DNA of 10,387 bases, taken from Gammaproteobacteria bacterium (GTDB lineage Bacteria; Pseudomonadota; Gammaproteobacteria; Arenicellales; Arenicellaceae). The position numbers were made by a program, and so were the translations under genes. The DNA lies in the NCBI GenBank assembly GCA_030426005.1, contig JAUHZM010000086.1, forward strand, positions 1-10,387. The letters are read 5' to 3'. The notes under the pieces are model-generated. The model saw nothing but the letters and a program-made list of their open reading frames with translations. It did not search any database and was not told where the DNA came from. Positions 1 to 7,490 of this stretch are shown here, piece after piece (positions within the stretch are counted from its first letter, which is position 1; each line of letters begins with the position of its first letter).

Positions 1-1517
1 GGGGCAGGCACCCAAGTGAGCAGGCTGGTGAACTGGTCTTCCTGATACGATTCTGACGCACGAATACGCGACACGAGTTGCGCGTGCTGCGCGTAAACCG
101 CTTCAGCGGTATCGCCATGCAGTAGCATATAGCGCCCGGGCTCATAATCACTGGTGGCGGCCGCCACACGTCGTTCGCTATCGAGCAGCGCCGGTGGCGG
201 TGTGAAAAAAACGCGTGGGCTATCCGCATAGCTTGCAGGGCGGACTGCCAATACTGCGCCAAGGAGTATGACAGCCAAGGCGACGCCAGCCCATTGTCTG
301 CCGCTTAGCAGTGATACACCACGTAAACACGCCGCTATAACGTTGGGAAGCACACGTTTCTCTGTTCGAATTGGCCGTCGCAGTGCCAGATCGCCTAAAC
401 AGACCACGCTCAACCATGCAACCACCAAGCCCGCGCAGGAGAACACCGCGACTTTTTGCAGTGCCTGTAAGCTAGAGAATCCGAGCGCGGCATAGCCAAT
501 TAGCGAGGTCGCGAGACTGAGACCTAATGCGCGTAGCAGGGCGTGCTTCTCGGACTGTGCCGATTCACGTGCGCCGTGATAAAAGTAATGCAGCGAGTAG
601 TCGATGACGATACCGATCAGACTGGCCCCAAACACAATGGTCAAAACGTGGATTTTGCCGAACACCGTATGGGTAAACACAAAGGCAAAGCCGACTCCCA
701 ATATCACCGAGATGACCGGCAGTATCAAGGCGGTCAACGATCTGAACACCAGGAGTAGTAAGAGCACCACACCGATGGTCGAGCCTGTGCTGATCAGGCT
801 GATGTCTTGTTTGGAGCGGCCCGCAGCATCGGCGGCGAAGAAGAATATGCCAGAACGGTCGATCTGCACCTGGCTGCGTTCCGCGACGTCCGCTAAGAGC
901 TGATCCAGCTCGTGACTCAATGCTTGTTGTGCACGCATATTCAAGGCGCCACGGGTGATCGCCAGTTGCAGCGGCAAGGTGCTTATCTCCTCGTTGTCGC
1001 TCAACGTGTCGGCGCCGAGCAGGCTTAATAGGGTTTGACTGTGCAACCCAAAAGGGTCTTCATGGAACGGATAGATGCGCGCCAGATCACTGTTGCTGTA
1101 CAGTGCGCGTTCGGCCTTGGCGACGATCGCTTGTTTGGACTGCGCGGTCAGCTCTGACCGTTGAGCCGGTGTCAGTAAATGAAAGCGGAACGGTTTAAGT
1201 TGGGTTATTAATTCTTTGGCCAGGGTTGCGGAATCGGGAATCACGCGCAAGTTCGGGTAGGTGGAGAGGGCATCGCGTAAGGCTGAATCGGCCGCGTAAA
1301 GATCTTCCTCCTGACCCTGCAGCAGTAACACAATACGTTGTTCAATGTTTTCTCGTAGCGCTTGTGTGGCTGCTTTGGTCCCGGCGCTTTGCTTGGTGCG
1401 TGGTGACAGATCGGCCAGATCGGTGTCGATATTCCAATCCCGCCCAGTTTGTAGCGCCAGCCATATGCTTGCCACGGCGAGCAACACAAAAGCCAAACGG
1501 GCGCTGGTTAAAAACAT
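1..1517 (-). CDS. MMPL/RND-family exporter of the aryl polyene cluster (C-terminus beyond window)
   Basis: Inner-membrane transporter of the MMPL (RND-like) family, inferred to move the aryl polyene or its lipid conjugate out of the inner membrane. The frame is open from the ATG at 1517 to base 1, giving 505 codons of a protein that is usually about 750-800 residues, so the second half is missing. An N-terminal membrane segment (about residues 3-21) is followed by a long periplasmic domain to about residue 240. A block of membrane helices then contains the family motif GIVIDYSLHYF, with Asp at about residue 306. A further helix near residues 415-430 leads into a second periplasmic domain (from about 433) that runs off the edge. 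The start lies 3 bases after the stop of the LolA-like gene, so the two are translationally close. MMPL-plus-LolA pairs are typical of aryl polyene clusters. Family is clear; the cargo is inferred from context. Confidence 0.88.
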   Translation of the reverse strand, partial: MFLTSARLAFVLLAVASIWLALQTGRDWNIDTDLADLSPRTKQSAGTKAATQALRENIEQRIVLLLQGQEEDLYAADSALRDALSTYPNLRVIPDSATLAKELITQLKPFRFHLLTPAQRSELTAQSKQAIVAKAERALYSNSDLARIYPFHEDPFGLHSQTLLSLLGADTLSDNEEISTLPLQLAITRGALNMRAQQALSHELDQLLADVAERSQVQIDRSGIFFFAADAAGRSKQDISLISTGSTIGVVLLLLLVFRSLTALILPVISVILGVGFAFVFTHTVFGKIHVLTIVFGASLIGIVIDYSLHYFYHGARESAQSEKHALLRALGLSLATSLIGYAALGFSSLQALQKVAVFSCAGLVVAWLSVVCLGDLALRRPIRTEKRVLPNVIAACLRGVSLLSGRQWAGVALAVILLGAVLAVRPASYADSPRVFFTPPPALLDSERRVAAATSDYEPGRYMLLHGDTAEAVYAQHAQLVSRIRASESYQEDQFTSLLTWVPA

Positions 1518-1520
1518 GAC

Positions 1521-2207
1521 TTACAGGCCGAACAGTAAATCGCAGTACTCGGCGCCCAGATCAGTCATCGACGCACACTGAGCTGCGGCGTTATCGGTGG
1601 GTTCGAATTGCCGCGTTTGGGTAGCTGCAATACGTGTGGTTTGATGGTTGCGATCCAGAATCTCAATACCTAGGGCTTTCTCCTTGGATGACATTTCGCT
1701 CTGATCTAACAATGGTTGCAGCTGGGCCAGGTCTAGCACTAGATGCTGAATACCGCGCTTGAGTTTGCGTTGGCGCGGTAGCAGTTGATACTGGTAGGCA
1801 GTCTCCGTGGCCGAAATCTCGAATAACTCACGTAATGCGGCTTGATCGCCCGCCATCAACGTCGTGAGCAATTGACCGAGAAACTTGCTTTGTCGAGATT
1901 TCAGTTTTTTGGCGGCTTGATCCGGGCTCACCTGAAGCCCCCGACCATTGCGATGCAAGATCAGCACATCTTTGATCGGCTCCTGGGTAGCCCAGACAAC
2001 GCCAAACTCACAGTGAAAATAGAATTGGCCCGCCGTACGAATCGGCTCGGCAATGCCGCTTAAGTACCGGTCTTGCGTAAAATTGCCTGCATAACTGCAA
2101 GCTGCGTCCGGCAGCGGCAGAGCATCTTGTGTACTACCCGTCTCAGCAAAGCTGGGAGTGAACCAGCCACTGAAAAATACAGCGAAGGCAAGGTGGCGGA
2201 ATCTCAT
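1521..2207 (-). CDS. LolA-like periplasmic outer-membrane lipoprotein carrier homologue
   Basis: Secreted 228-residue protein of the LolA-like group found in aryl polyene clusters. A signal peptide (basic MRFRH, hydrophobic core, likely cleavage after SFA at residue 21) sends it to the periplasm. The mature N-terminus has the LolA-type pattern FTQDRYLSGIAEPI...GQFYF...GVVWAT (residues 43-74), matching the beta strands that form the hydrophobic cavity in LolA. The mature protein has four cysteines (37, 66, 211, 222), which could form two disulfides. Its ATG overlaps the thioesterase stop by 4 bases and its stop is 3 bases before the MMPL start, so it is co-transcribed and probably works with that exporter, carrying the pigment lipid across the periplasm (inference). 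It is not the housekeeping LolA, given its context and divergence. Confidence 0.8.
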   Translation of the reverse strand: MRFRHLAFAVFFSGWFTPSFAETGSTQDALPLPDAACSYAGNFTQDRYLSGIAEPIRTAGQFYFHCEFGVVWATQEPIKDVLILHRNGRGLQVSPDQAAKKLKSRQSKFLGQLLTTLMAGDQAALRELFEISATETAYQYQLLPRQRKLKRGIQHLVLDLAQLQPLLDQSEMSSKEKALGIEILDRNHQTTRIAATQTRQFEPTDNAAAQCASMTDLGAEYCDLLFGL

Positions 2208-2632
2208 TCCTGCTCCGCAGCACGTTGCAAGGCCTGGTCGATATGGTGAATCAGTTCAGGGGGACTTTGGAACTGAGTGATATTGTCCGGCATCAGCACC
2301 GCAACTTGTTGCGTGCGTCCCTTGGTAAGCCGCTCGCCCGTGTCAAGGTCGGTGATCAGGTAATCAATCACCAGCTTATTTTCCCAGTCCTTGAGTGTGG
2401 CGCTGACGTTGATTTTTTGCTTAAACAGAATCGGTTTGACGTAGCGCGTGTGCAGGTCAATGACAGGGAAGAAATACCCGCTTTGTTCCATTTTCTCGTA
2501 TGGGTAGCCGATTTCTTCTAACAACTGGCAGCGCGCCACTTCAAAATATTTTGGGTAATTGCCGTGCCAAACAATGCGGTAGGCATCCACATCGTAAAAC
2601 GGCACTTCCATTTCAAAGCTGGTGCGCAGCAT
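2204..2632 (-). CDS. Hotdog-fold acyl-CoA/acyl-ACP thioesterase (4-hydroxybenzoyl-CoA thioesterase/YbgC type)
   Basis: A 142-residue single hotdog-domain protein, the usual length for the family. The N-terminal motif DVDAYRIVWHGNYPKYFEVAR (residues 14-34) matches the active-site region of 4-hydroxybenzoyl-CoA thioesterases and YbgC. Asp16 corresponds to their catalytic Asp, and HGNY with the following FEVAR lies on the central helix. Expected reaction: hydrolysis of an acyl thioester on CoA or ACP, in the cytoplasm. Here it may release or edit intermediates on the carrier protein, which is inference. The gene starts 3 bases after the ACP stop and overlaps the LolA-like gene by 4 bases. Met8 is a possible alternative start; the upstream ATG is preferred because of its close spacing to the ACP gene. 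Confidence 0.85.
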   Translation of the reverse strand: MLRTSFEMEVPFYDVDAYRIVWHGNYPKYFEVARCQLLEEIGYPYEKMEQSGYFFPVIDLHTRYVKPILFKQKINVSATLKDWENKLVIDYLITDLDTGERLTKGRTQQVAVLMPDNITQFQSPPELIHHIDQALQRAAEQE

Positions 2633-2635
2633 GGG

Positions 2636-2878
2636 CTACATTTTGTGAATGATTTCGGCGACTTCGTCGATGGTGCGTGCGTCAATAAACGCATCGGCAT
2701 CAATGTCCTTGCCGACAAACTTTTTCAATTCAATCAGCAGGTCGATGGTGTCGATGCTGTCAATGTCCAGATCGTCGTACAACCGGGCTTCCGGCACCAG
2801 TTTTTCCTCTTCAATCTCAAACAGCTCAATCAACACGCCATTGATGTGATCAAGCACTTCTTGCTTACTGTGTGGCAT
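2636..2878 (-). CDS. Acyl carrier protein (second ACP of the cluster)
   Basis: An 80-residue acidic acyl carrier protein. The phosphopantetheine site is in DIDSIDTIDLL, with Ser41 as the expected attachment point. Four-helix ACP length, and the pattern DDLDIDSID resembles ACPs of aryl polyene and type II fatty-acid-like systems. It presumably carries the growing polyene or passes the finished chain to the acyltransferase or thioesterase. It is the first gene after a 93-base gap that carries an extended -10 promoter, and it leads the ACP, thioesterase, LolA-like, MMPL string. It differs clearly from the other ACP at 4985-5248 (DIDSIDTID against GLDSIDALE), so the two probably have separate partners. 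Confidence 0.9.
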   Translation of the reverse strand: MPHSKQEVLDHINGVLIELFEIEEEKLVPEARLYDDLDIDSIDTIDLLIELKKFVGKDIDADAFIDARTIDEVAEIIHKM

Positions 2879-2913
2879 AAGTAGGGGCTCAATGATGGAA
2901 GTTTTAGCGGCGG

Positions 2914-2922
2914 ATTATAGCA
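2914..2922 (-). promoter_or_regulatory. Extended -10 promoter for the ACP-thioesterase-LolA-MMPL genes
   Basis: On the minus strand the sequence reads TGC-TATAAT, a perfect sigma-70 -10 box with the TGn extension. No convincing -35 hexamer is seen 16-18 bases upstream, which an extended -10 can tolerate. Transcription would begin near 2907, about 30 bases before the ACP start codon. It lies in the only sizeable gap of the leftward gene string (2879-2971). The Shine-Dalgarno sequence of the ACP gene is weak. Confidence 0.5.
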
Positions 2923-2971
2923 CCAAGTTTTGTACTCGCTGCTGATAAATTAAGGCTACCAAGGCACTGTA

Positions 2972-3748
2972 TCAACCTTCAGTAACGCGCGACACCGCTT
3001 GATAATAGTAATCGCGCAGCCACTGAGTCAGTTTACGATACTGACGGGTACGTGGTTCGTTGGTATCAATACAATCAGCGACGTTTAATACTGGGTGGAT
3101 CTCAATGGTGATTTGAGATTTCACGGTTGGCAGTTGATACCATTTCTTGTCCTTACCAAGCGCTCGCGGAGAACAACACATCAGCATCGGCAAAATTGGA
3201 GCGCCGCTGATCACAGCAATATTCGCTGCACCACGTTTAAAGTCCAATTGTAGATCGTATTGATTGCGCGTCCCTTCTGGAAAAATCAGAATGTTTTCGC
3301 CTGCGTCCAACTTGTTGGCGGCTCGATTAACCAAGTCTGGGTCGTTATTGGGGATGTATCCGGCTAACCTGATCGGGCCCCGAGTGAAGAAGTTGTGGCA
3401 CAAACCAGCTTTGACGACACAGCAGAGATTGTCGATCAACGCGAGCGCAAAAAGCGCATCGATCAACATGGTGTGGTTTGAAATAACCATATGGCCACGA
3501 AGGTTCTGCGGCGCCTTGCCGTGCACGGTGAACTGCAGCAAACCGAGGCCTTGCATAATATGCACATAAACCCAGCACAGTTTTTGAATCACGCGCCGCA
3601 CCTTGAGTTGGCGAGTATGTTGATCCAGCGGTAAGACACCCAGTATCAAGATATACAGTCCCGGAAGCAATGCACCGAGGCCGAATAAAACGTAGCTAAG
3701 CCCGGCAGCAACAATACGCCAATAATGATTGAGGGATAGAGCGGCCAT
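2972..3748 (-). CDS. PlsC-like 1-acyl-glycerol-3-phosphate O-acyltransferase family protein
   Basis: A 258-residue membrane-associated acyltransferase of the PlsC/LPLAT family. Hydrophobic N-terminus (about residues 11-40) fits one or two membrane segments. Motif I is NHTMLID (residues 91-97, the catalytic His-x4-Asp) and motif III is FPEGTR (156-161). Length is normal for the family. Acyltransferases of this type are regular members of xanthomonadin and aryl polyene clusters, where they are thought to move the polyene acyl chain from its carrier to a lipid head group; the exact acceptor here is unknown. The gene starts 9 bases after the chorismatase stop, so the two are probably co-transcribed. 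It is unlikely to be housekeeping PlsC given its neighbours. Confidence 0.87.
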   Translation of the reverse strand: MAALSLNHYWRIVAAGLSYVLFGLGALLPGLYILILGVLPLDQHTRQLKVRRVIQKLCWVYVHIMQGLGLLQFTVHGKAPQNLRGHMVISNHTMLIDALFALALIDNLCCVVKAGLCHNFFTRGPIRLAGYIPNNDPDLVNRAANKLDAGENILIFPEGTRNQYDLQLDFKRGAANIAVISGAPILPMLMCCSPRALGKDKKWYQLPTVKSQITIEIHPVLNVADCIDTNEPRTRQYRKLTQWLRDYYYQAVSRVTEG

Positions 3749-3757
3749 GATGGGGCA

Positions 3758-4705
3758 TTAATCGTCGACGCAAAAACACTCGATTTCGACCAGGAGGTCT
3801 GCGCGGCAGATATCCGCATGCGTGTACAACACAGTGGTGCCCGGGAACAGCTCAGCCACAATACGTTGACATGCCTCCAAGTCCGATTTGTGTCTTAGAT
3901 AAACCCGCAGCGTACGAATCTGATTTGCCTTAAACCCGGTTTCTTTTAACAGGTAAAGAATGTTGTCGTTGGTTGTATATAGCTGCAGCCGCAGATCGCC
4001 CTGATGCACAGAACTGTGACCCAAAATACTGGCGGTGCCAGAGATGAAGCATAGGCGCTGTTCGTTCAGCTCAATGGTGGTCGCGCGTGCAAAAGATGGG
4101 CTGCTTGGCCCATATTGGCGCGGATATTTAAACGCATCTACCTGGCGAGGATTGGCGTGGTGTTCGGCAGAAGTCGATGCGGTCAGCGCATAGACGGTGA
4201 TGCCAGTGCCGTAATGACCAACCGCGGACGCCGCCGGAAACTGAAGATCCTGTAGATTATGCTCACTGTACGCGCGCAGACGCCCAGTGCAGAACCGTTT
4301 GTAATTCTCGCTGTCGCCAGCGCCATGATTGATATTGGGAATGTAATTCCAAAACCGAACCAGTTCAGGGTGCGGGCAGTTTTCGATCACCGATAACAGC
4401 TCTTGGTAGACGGCGTAGGCTGTTGCCTCAAAGTCGTCACCATCCGCCAAGGGCGCTGTGATCGCAGTAAATTGTAGGTTGTTGGTGCGGGCCCACAGGC
4501 AATTGCCTTCTGTGCCGTGTTCAACTTGGGCACCTTCGGCTTTCCATACTTCATAAGAATCGCCAGTTTCACCGAGCAACTCAACTCGGGTATCGGTTAG
4601 CGACTGCCTGGCGTCGGTGCTTTGGTCAAATCGCAGAACTGCGAGCGAATCCGCTTCAGCCAGTAGCTCCTCTGGCGAACGCGTAGAAGTGAAATTTTGC
4701 AACAT
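3758..4705 (-). CDS. xanB2: XanB2-like chorismatase (chorismate to hydroxybenzoate)
   Basis: A 315-residue protein of the chorismatase family (FkbO/Hyg5/XanB2), which splits chorismate into pyruvate and a benzoate or cyclohexadiene product. Family blocks are RFWNYIPNIN (117-126), ENYKRFCTGRLRAY (133-146), YPRQYGP (194-200), FISGTASILGH (220-230) and the C-terminal ICRADLLVEIE (299-309), whose Glu307 fits the conserved catalytic glutamate of the RidA-like fold. Gly223 and Cys300 look like the residues linked to 3-hydroxybenzoate formation in Hyg5-type enzymes, but this is from memory and needs an alignment. XanB2 homologues supply 3-hydroxybenzoate (and 4-hydroxybenzoate) for xanthomonadin, matching the neighbouring ligase and ACP. 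It is the first leftward gene from the divergent control region. The start at 4705 has only a weak Shine-Dalgarno sequence. Confidence 0.88.
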   Translation of the reverse strand: MLQNFTSTRSPEELLAEADSLAVLRFDQSTDARQSLTDTRVELLGETGDSYEVWKAEGAQVEHGTEGNCLWARTNNLQFTAITAPLADGDDFEATAYAVYQELLSVIENCPHPELVRFWNYIPNINHGAGDSENYKRFCTGRLRAYSEHNLQDLQFPAASAVGHYGTGITVYALTASTSAEHHANPRQVDAFKYPRQYGPSSPSFARATTIELNEQRLCFISGTASILGHSSVHQGDLRLQLYTTNDNILYLLKETGFKANQIRTLRVYLRHKSDLEACQRIVAELFPGTTVLYTHADICRADLLVEIECFCVDD

Positions 4706-4984
4706 GCAGATTTAGTCCCCGTCCTAAATTAACAGCGGTGGTGGCATTGCAAGCCGCCTATAACGTGAGGCAAAGGCCGATCGTTACACACGAATAAATG
4801 CTAGGTTGATCAACGGCAGACCCCAAGGCGTGATCACAAGCTGTTAATTTGACAGTTGTAAGTCCAAATCAAATCGGTGTTCTTCCCACCACAGATTTGG
4901 CAACTTGTTATTATCTTTTGTAAACGAATAGTTTAAACTTTCGCCCTTTGAAAATAAAGAAATAAACCACAAGGAGACGCGCCG
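4706..4984. promoter_or_regulatory. Divergent control region of the pigment cluster with several palindromes
   Basis: This 279-base region separates the leftward xanB2 string from the rightward ACP-ligase pair and must hold both promoters. Seen directly: GTTGATCAAC (4805-4814, perfect), GTGATCAC (4830-4837, perfect), a 19-base near-palindrome (4839-4857, 7 of 9 pairs matching plus two wobble pairs) that includes TTGACA at 4849-4854, and TAAAC-gaata-GTTTA (4921-4935). The palindromes are candidate operators. No convincing leftward promoter could be chosen by eye. No ORF of note is present. Confidence 0.55.
4897..4924 (+). promoter_or_regulatory. Possible sigma-70 promoter for the ACP-ligase pair
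   Basis: TTGGCA (4897-4902, five of six bases of the -35 consensus) and TGTAAA (4919-4924, four of six of the -10) are 16 bases apart. Start of transcription would be near 4931, about 54 bases before the ACP gene and next to the TAAAC/GTTTA inverted repeat. The perfect TTGACA at 4849 has no good -10 at the right distance, so this pair is preferred, with low confidence. Confidence 0.3.
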
Positions 4985-5248
4985 ATGGCCACTCAAACGC
5001 CTGCCGAAGCAGAACTAGCCGCCCTGTTGGTTGAGGTGCTCAACCTGGAAGATATTGAGCCTAACGAAATCGACCCAGAAGAGCCGTTATTTGGCGACGG
5101 TCTGGGCTTGGACTCAATCGATGCACTGGAAATCGCCTTGGCGATTGCCCAGGAACACGGCGTCGAGATGAAGGCCGAAGACGAAGCAACCAAAGAAGCT
5201 TTCGCAACCCTGCGCAGCCTTAATGCCTTTGTTGAGGCGAACGCCTAA
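4985..5248 (+). CDS. xanC: Acyl carrier protein (XanC-like, partner of the ligase)
   Basis: An 87-residue acidic ACP. The phosphopantetheine motif is GLGLDSIDALEIAL with Ser44 as the attachment residue, and the preceding LFGDGLGLDS matches ACPs next to xanthomonadin and aryl polyene ligases. A strong ribosome binding site, AAGGAG at 4971-4976 with 8 bases of spacing, supports this start. It is followed 39 bases later by the AMP-ligase gene in the same direction. In xanthomonadin synthesis the ligase activates the hydroxybenzoate and loads it onto XanC, so this ACP is the likely starter-unit carrier. The gene symbol is by analogy; the ACP call itself is firm. Confidence 0.88.
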   Translation: MATQTPAEAELAALLVEVLNLEDIEPNEIDPEEPLFGDGLGLDSIDALEIALAIAQEHGVEMKAEDEATKEAFATLRSLNAFVEANA

Positions 5249-5287
5249 CATCGCCATCCTTGGGACGCGACTCACTCTCTGTGCACC

Positions 5288-6700
5288 ATGACTTGTGCCA
5301 CACCGTTAGTCCCGTCTGCTGACCACCAGCCTCTCGCGTGGTTAACGCAATCGCTGCCCGGACTAGCCGTATCAGGCCCGGGTTTGGCGGTGTCTCGAGC
5401 GCAGTTTTTAGCCCATGTATTGCGTTTAGCGGCAAGCTTGCCGAGCGCAAAACACGTTATCAACCTGTGCGAGAATCGCTATCTATTTTTGGTGGCGACC
5501 TGGGCTTCCATTGCGCGTGGGCAAATCACTTTGTTACCGCCAAACCGGAATGCCGCTACCCAAGAAGGCTTAGCGTCGCGTTACGCGGATTGCCTAGTCG
5601 TGCATGATGGGGTTGAGCAGGACCTCAGCTCCGCACTGCCAAGCTTCAGTTTGAACGCGTTAGATTGGTCGTTCAGTGAATGTGACCAACTCAGTCCGCA
5701 GATTGCACCAGAGCAATTAGCCATCATCAGTTTCACATCTGGATCGACCGGCCAATCCCGACCAAACCTCAAAACTTGGCGTACGCTGCGTGAAAGTTCC
5801 TTGATCAATGCGCGCTACATGCTGCCTGACGACGATCGAGTCCACTACCAGCTTGCGACCGTGCCGGGCCAGCATATGTGGGGTCTGGAGACCTCAGTAC
5901 TGCTCGCAGTGTTTGCCAATGCGGCCTTGGTCGACAGCAAGCCCTTGTATCCAGCCGATGTGTTATCAAGCCTGGCGCAGCTGCCGGAGCCGCGAAATTT
6001 GATTACCACACCATTTCATTTGCGCGCCTTACTCCAGTCCTTAGCGGCAGAGCATAAACAGAAACCCAATAACAAAAGTCCCAAGGTGGCAGTTACACTC
6101 TGCGCCACAGCCCCGCTGGATGCTGCCTTAGCGCAACAGCAAGAACAGGTGACGGGTGGCGAGTTACGTGAAGTGTATGGCTGTAGCGAAGTAGGGTCCA
6201 TGGCGGTGCGCCGTACCGCGCAAACGCAACTGTGGCAGCGTTTTGAGGGCATTCAATTTACACCGCAAGCCGACGGACGCACGCAAGCAAGCACCGCGTA
6301 CTTACCGGCGCCTGTGTTTCTGGATGATCTTATCGAAGTACATTCAGAGTTTGAGTTCAGTCTGCAAGGTCGCGCCAGTGACCAAATCAAAATCGCCGGT
6401 AAACGCGGCTCATTGCAAGCCGTGAATGCGGTGTTGAATCGCTTTCCAGGTTTGCAGGATGGCACTGTGTTTTTCCCGCAAAACCAATCCTGTGCCGTAC
6501 CGCGTCTGGCCGCGGTGGTGGTATTGAATGAAGGGGTCACGAAGACCGAATTACGAGATCATCTTCGTGCCTACCTCGATGCCGCATTCGTGCCTCGACC
6601 GATTTACACCGTGGCGGCATTGCCTAGGGAGGCAAATGGAAAATTGCCCAAGAAAAGCTTACTTGCACTGTACGACAGCTTGAAACGCAAGTCGAGTTAA
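5288..6700 (+). CDS. xanA2: Stand-alone acyl-AMP ligase, probable hydroxybenzoate:ACP ligase (XanA2-like)
   Basis: A 470-residue member of the ANL (adenylate-forming) superfamily acting in the cytoplasm. ATP-binding P-loop TSGSTG (150-155) with downstream LKTW; YGCSE (297-301, motif A5); GRASDQIKIAGKR (361-373, motif A8 hinge); and LPREANGKLPKK (445-456) with the expected catalytic Lys452 of motif A10. Somewhat shorter than typical acyl-CoA synthetases, as is usual for aryl polyene ligases. Predicted reaction: hydroxybenzoate plus ATP gives the acyl-AMP, which is then transferred to the ACP encoded just upstream. The chorismatase encoded across the divergent region would supply the substrate. 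The ATG at 5288 has no clear Shine-Dalgarno sequence, so translation may depend on the upstream ACP gene; the next in-frame Met is far downstream. Confidence 0.87.
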   Translation: MTCATPLVPSADHQPLAWLTQSLPGLAVSGPGLAVSRAQFLAHVLRLAASLPSAKHVINLCENRYLFLVATWASIARGQITLLPPNRNAATQEGLASRYADCLVVHDGVEQDLSSALPSFSLNALDWSFSECDQLSPQIAPEQLAIISFTSGSTGQSRPNLKTWRTLRESSLINARYMLPDDDRVHYQLATVPGQHMWGLETSVLLAVFANAALVDSKPLYPADVLSSLAQLPEPRNLITTPFHLRALLQSLAAEHKQKPNNKSPKVAVTLCATAPLDAALAQQQEQVTGGELREVYGCSEVGSMAVRRTAQTQLWQRFEGIQFTPQADGRTQASTAYLPAPVFLDDLIEVHSEFEFSLQGRASDQIKIAGKRGSLQAVNAVLNRFPGLQDGTVFFPQNQSCAVPRLAAVVVLNEGVTKTELRDHLRAYLDAAFVPRPIYTVAALPREANGKLPKKSLLALYDSLKRKSS

Positions 6701-6745
6701 CTAGAGCTGGTAGGTGGAGTAAAGGTCGTTGTATTGGTCGTCTGA

Positions 6746-7486
6746 TTAATTCGGCGACAATGGCGTGCGTTCGATCAACTCGGCTTTGACGATAAATCGT
6801 TTGGGTGCTTTACCAACAAAATAAAATGGATAGCAGGTCACCAAGGTGAGTTCAGCTGCTTCACTGGATGCCAGAACGTGGATGTCCTCTGGTTTAACAA
6901 TGGTCAATGAGTGCACGCGGTAGCGTCGATCTTCAGTGAGTGTGGCAAGCTCAATTTCATCCCCAACAGTAATGTCTTTGAGACCACGAAAAAAGCCATC
7001 TCGATGCGCCGCGATGCCAATGTTGCCACGGCTCGAATCGAGTCGGGCTGTGCCTAAAATCCAGCCGGCACCGCGATCTAGTTGCGGATGATCGGTTCCA
7101 TGGTAAATCGGTGCGTGTACCCCAACAGAAGGAATCTCTATGGCGGCGATTAGAATCGGCTGACTTTTGTTTGCCTTATCGAAAGCACTTTTACGCTGGG
7201 TCGACCAGAGCGTCATATCAGGTAGGTTGGCGTCCAGTTCACTACTTGACCGTGCGACTGGTTCCTTGGCTGGACTGGCTTGTGGTGCTGCAGCGGGTTC
7301 AGCGCTCGGATTGTCGACCTTCTGAGACACGTTGAGCTGCGTCTCATTGTTGGCGATCAACATGCGCTGCTGTTTAAAACTGGCAACCGTATCCTCACTG
7401 TTCCAGTTGTCGGCATACGCCATCCCAAATTTGATTAAAGCGAGGGCTGCTATGACCAGCAGCCCCCGTTCCAAATACCGCAGCAT
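6746..7486 (-). CDS. Sortase (class D-like transpeptidase)
   Basis: A 246-residue sortase. The N-terminal membrane segment (about residues 7-25) would anchor it in the inner membrane with the catalytic domain in the periplasm. A low-complexity Pro/Ala linker (about 58-78) precedes the sortase beta-barrel, which starts near residue 110 (ILIAAIEIPSVGVHAPI). Catalytic set: His161 (IAAHRDGFF), Cys218 (TLVTCYPF) and Arg230 (PKRFIV). The spacing and the TLVTC motif fit sortases generally; class D is the best guess because its partner carries an LPxTA-type signal. The gene starts 4 bases after the stop of its probable substrate gene, so they form an operon. It runs convergently towards the ligase gene, with only 45 bases (6701-6745) between them and no hairpin-plus-T terminator seen there. 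Confidence 0.88.
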   Translation of the reverse strand: MLRYLERGLLVIAALALIKFGMAYADNWNSEDTVASFKQQRMLIANNETQLNVSQKVDNPSAEPAAAPQASPAKEPVARSSSELDANLPDMTLWSTQRKSAFDKANKSQPILIAAIEIPSVGVHAPIYHGTDHPQLDRGAGWILGTARLDSSRGNIGIAAHRDGFFRGLKDITVGDEIELATLTEDRRYRVHSLTIVKPEDIHVLASSEAAELTLVTCYPFYFVGKAPKRFIVKAELIERTPLSPN

Positions 7487-7490
7487 GGTG

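Noticed and set aside
220..903. Several small ORFs on both strands at the left end
   Set aside because: The minus-strand MMPL frame is open through the whole interval and has membrane helices and the GIVIDY motif, which explains the sequence; the others are shadows.
2564..2884. Plus-strand ORF opposite the ACP and thioesterase genes
   Set aside because: It is antisense to two well-supported genes; its composition simply mirrors the ACP acidic codons.
4849..4854. Perfect TTGACA as a -35 box for the ACP gene
   Set aside because: No acceptable -10 hexamer lies 16-18 bases downstream. It is more likely part of the 19-base near-palindrome.
6701..6745. Bidirectional terminator between the ligase and sortase genes
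   Set aside because: These 45 bases contain no clear stem with a T-run, although one would be expected between convergent genes.
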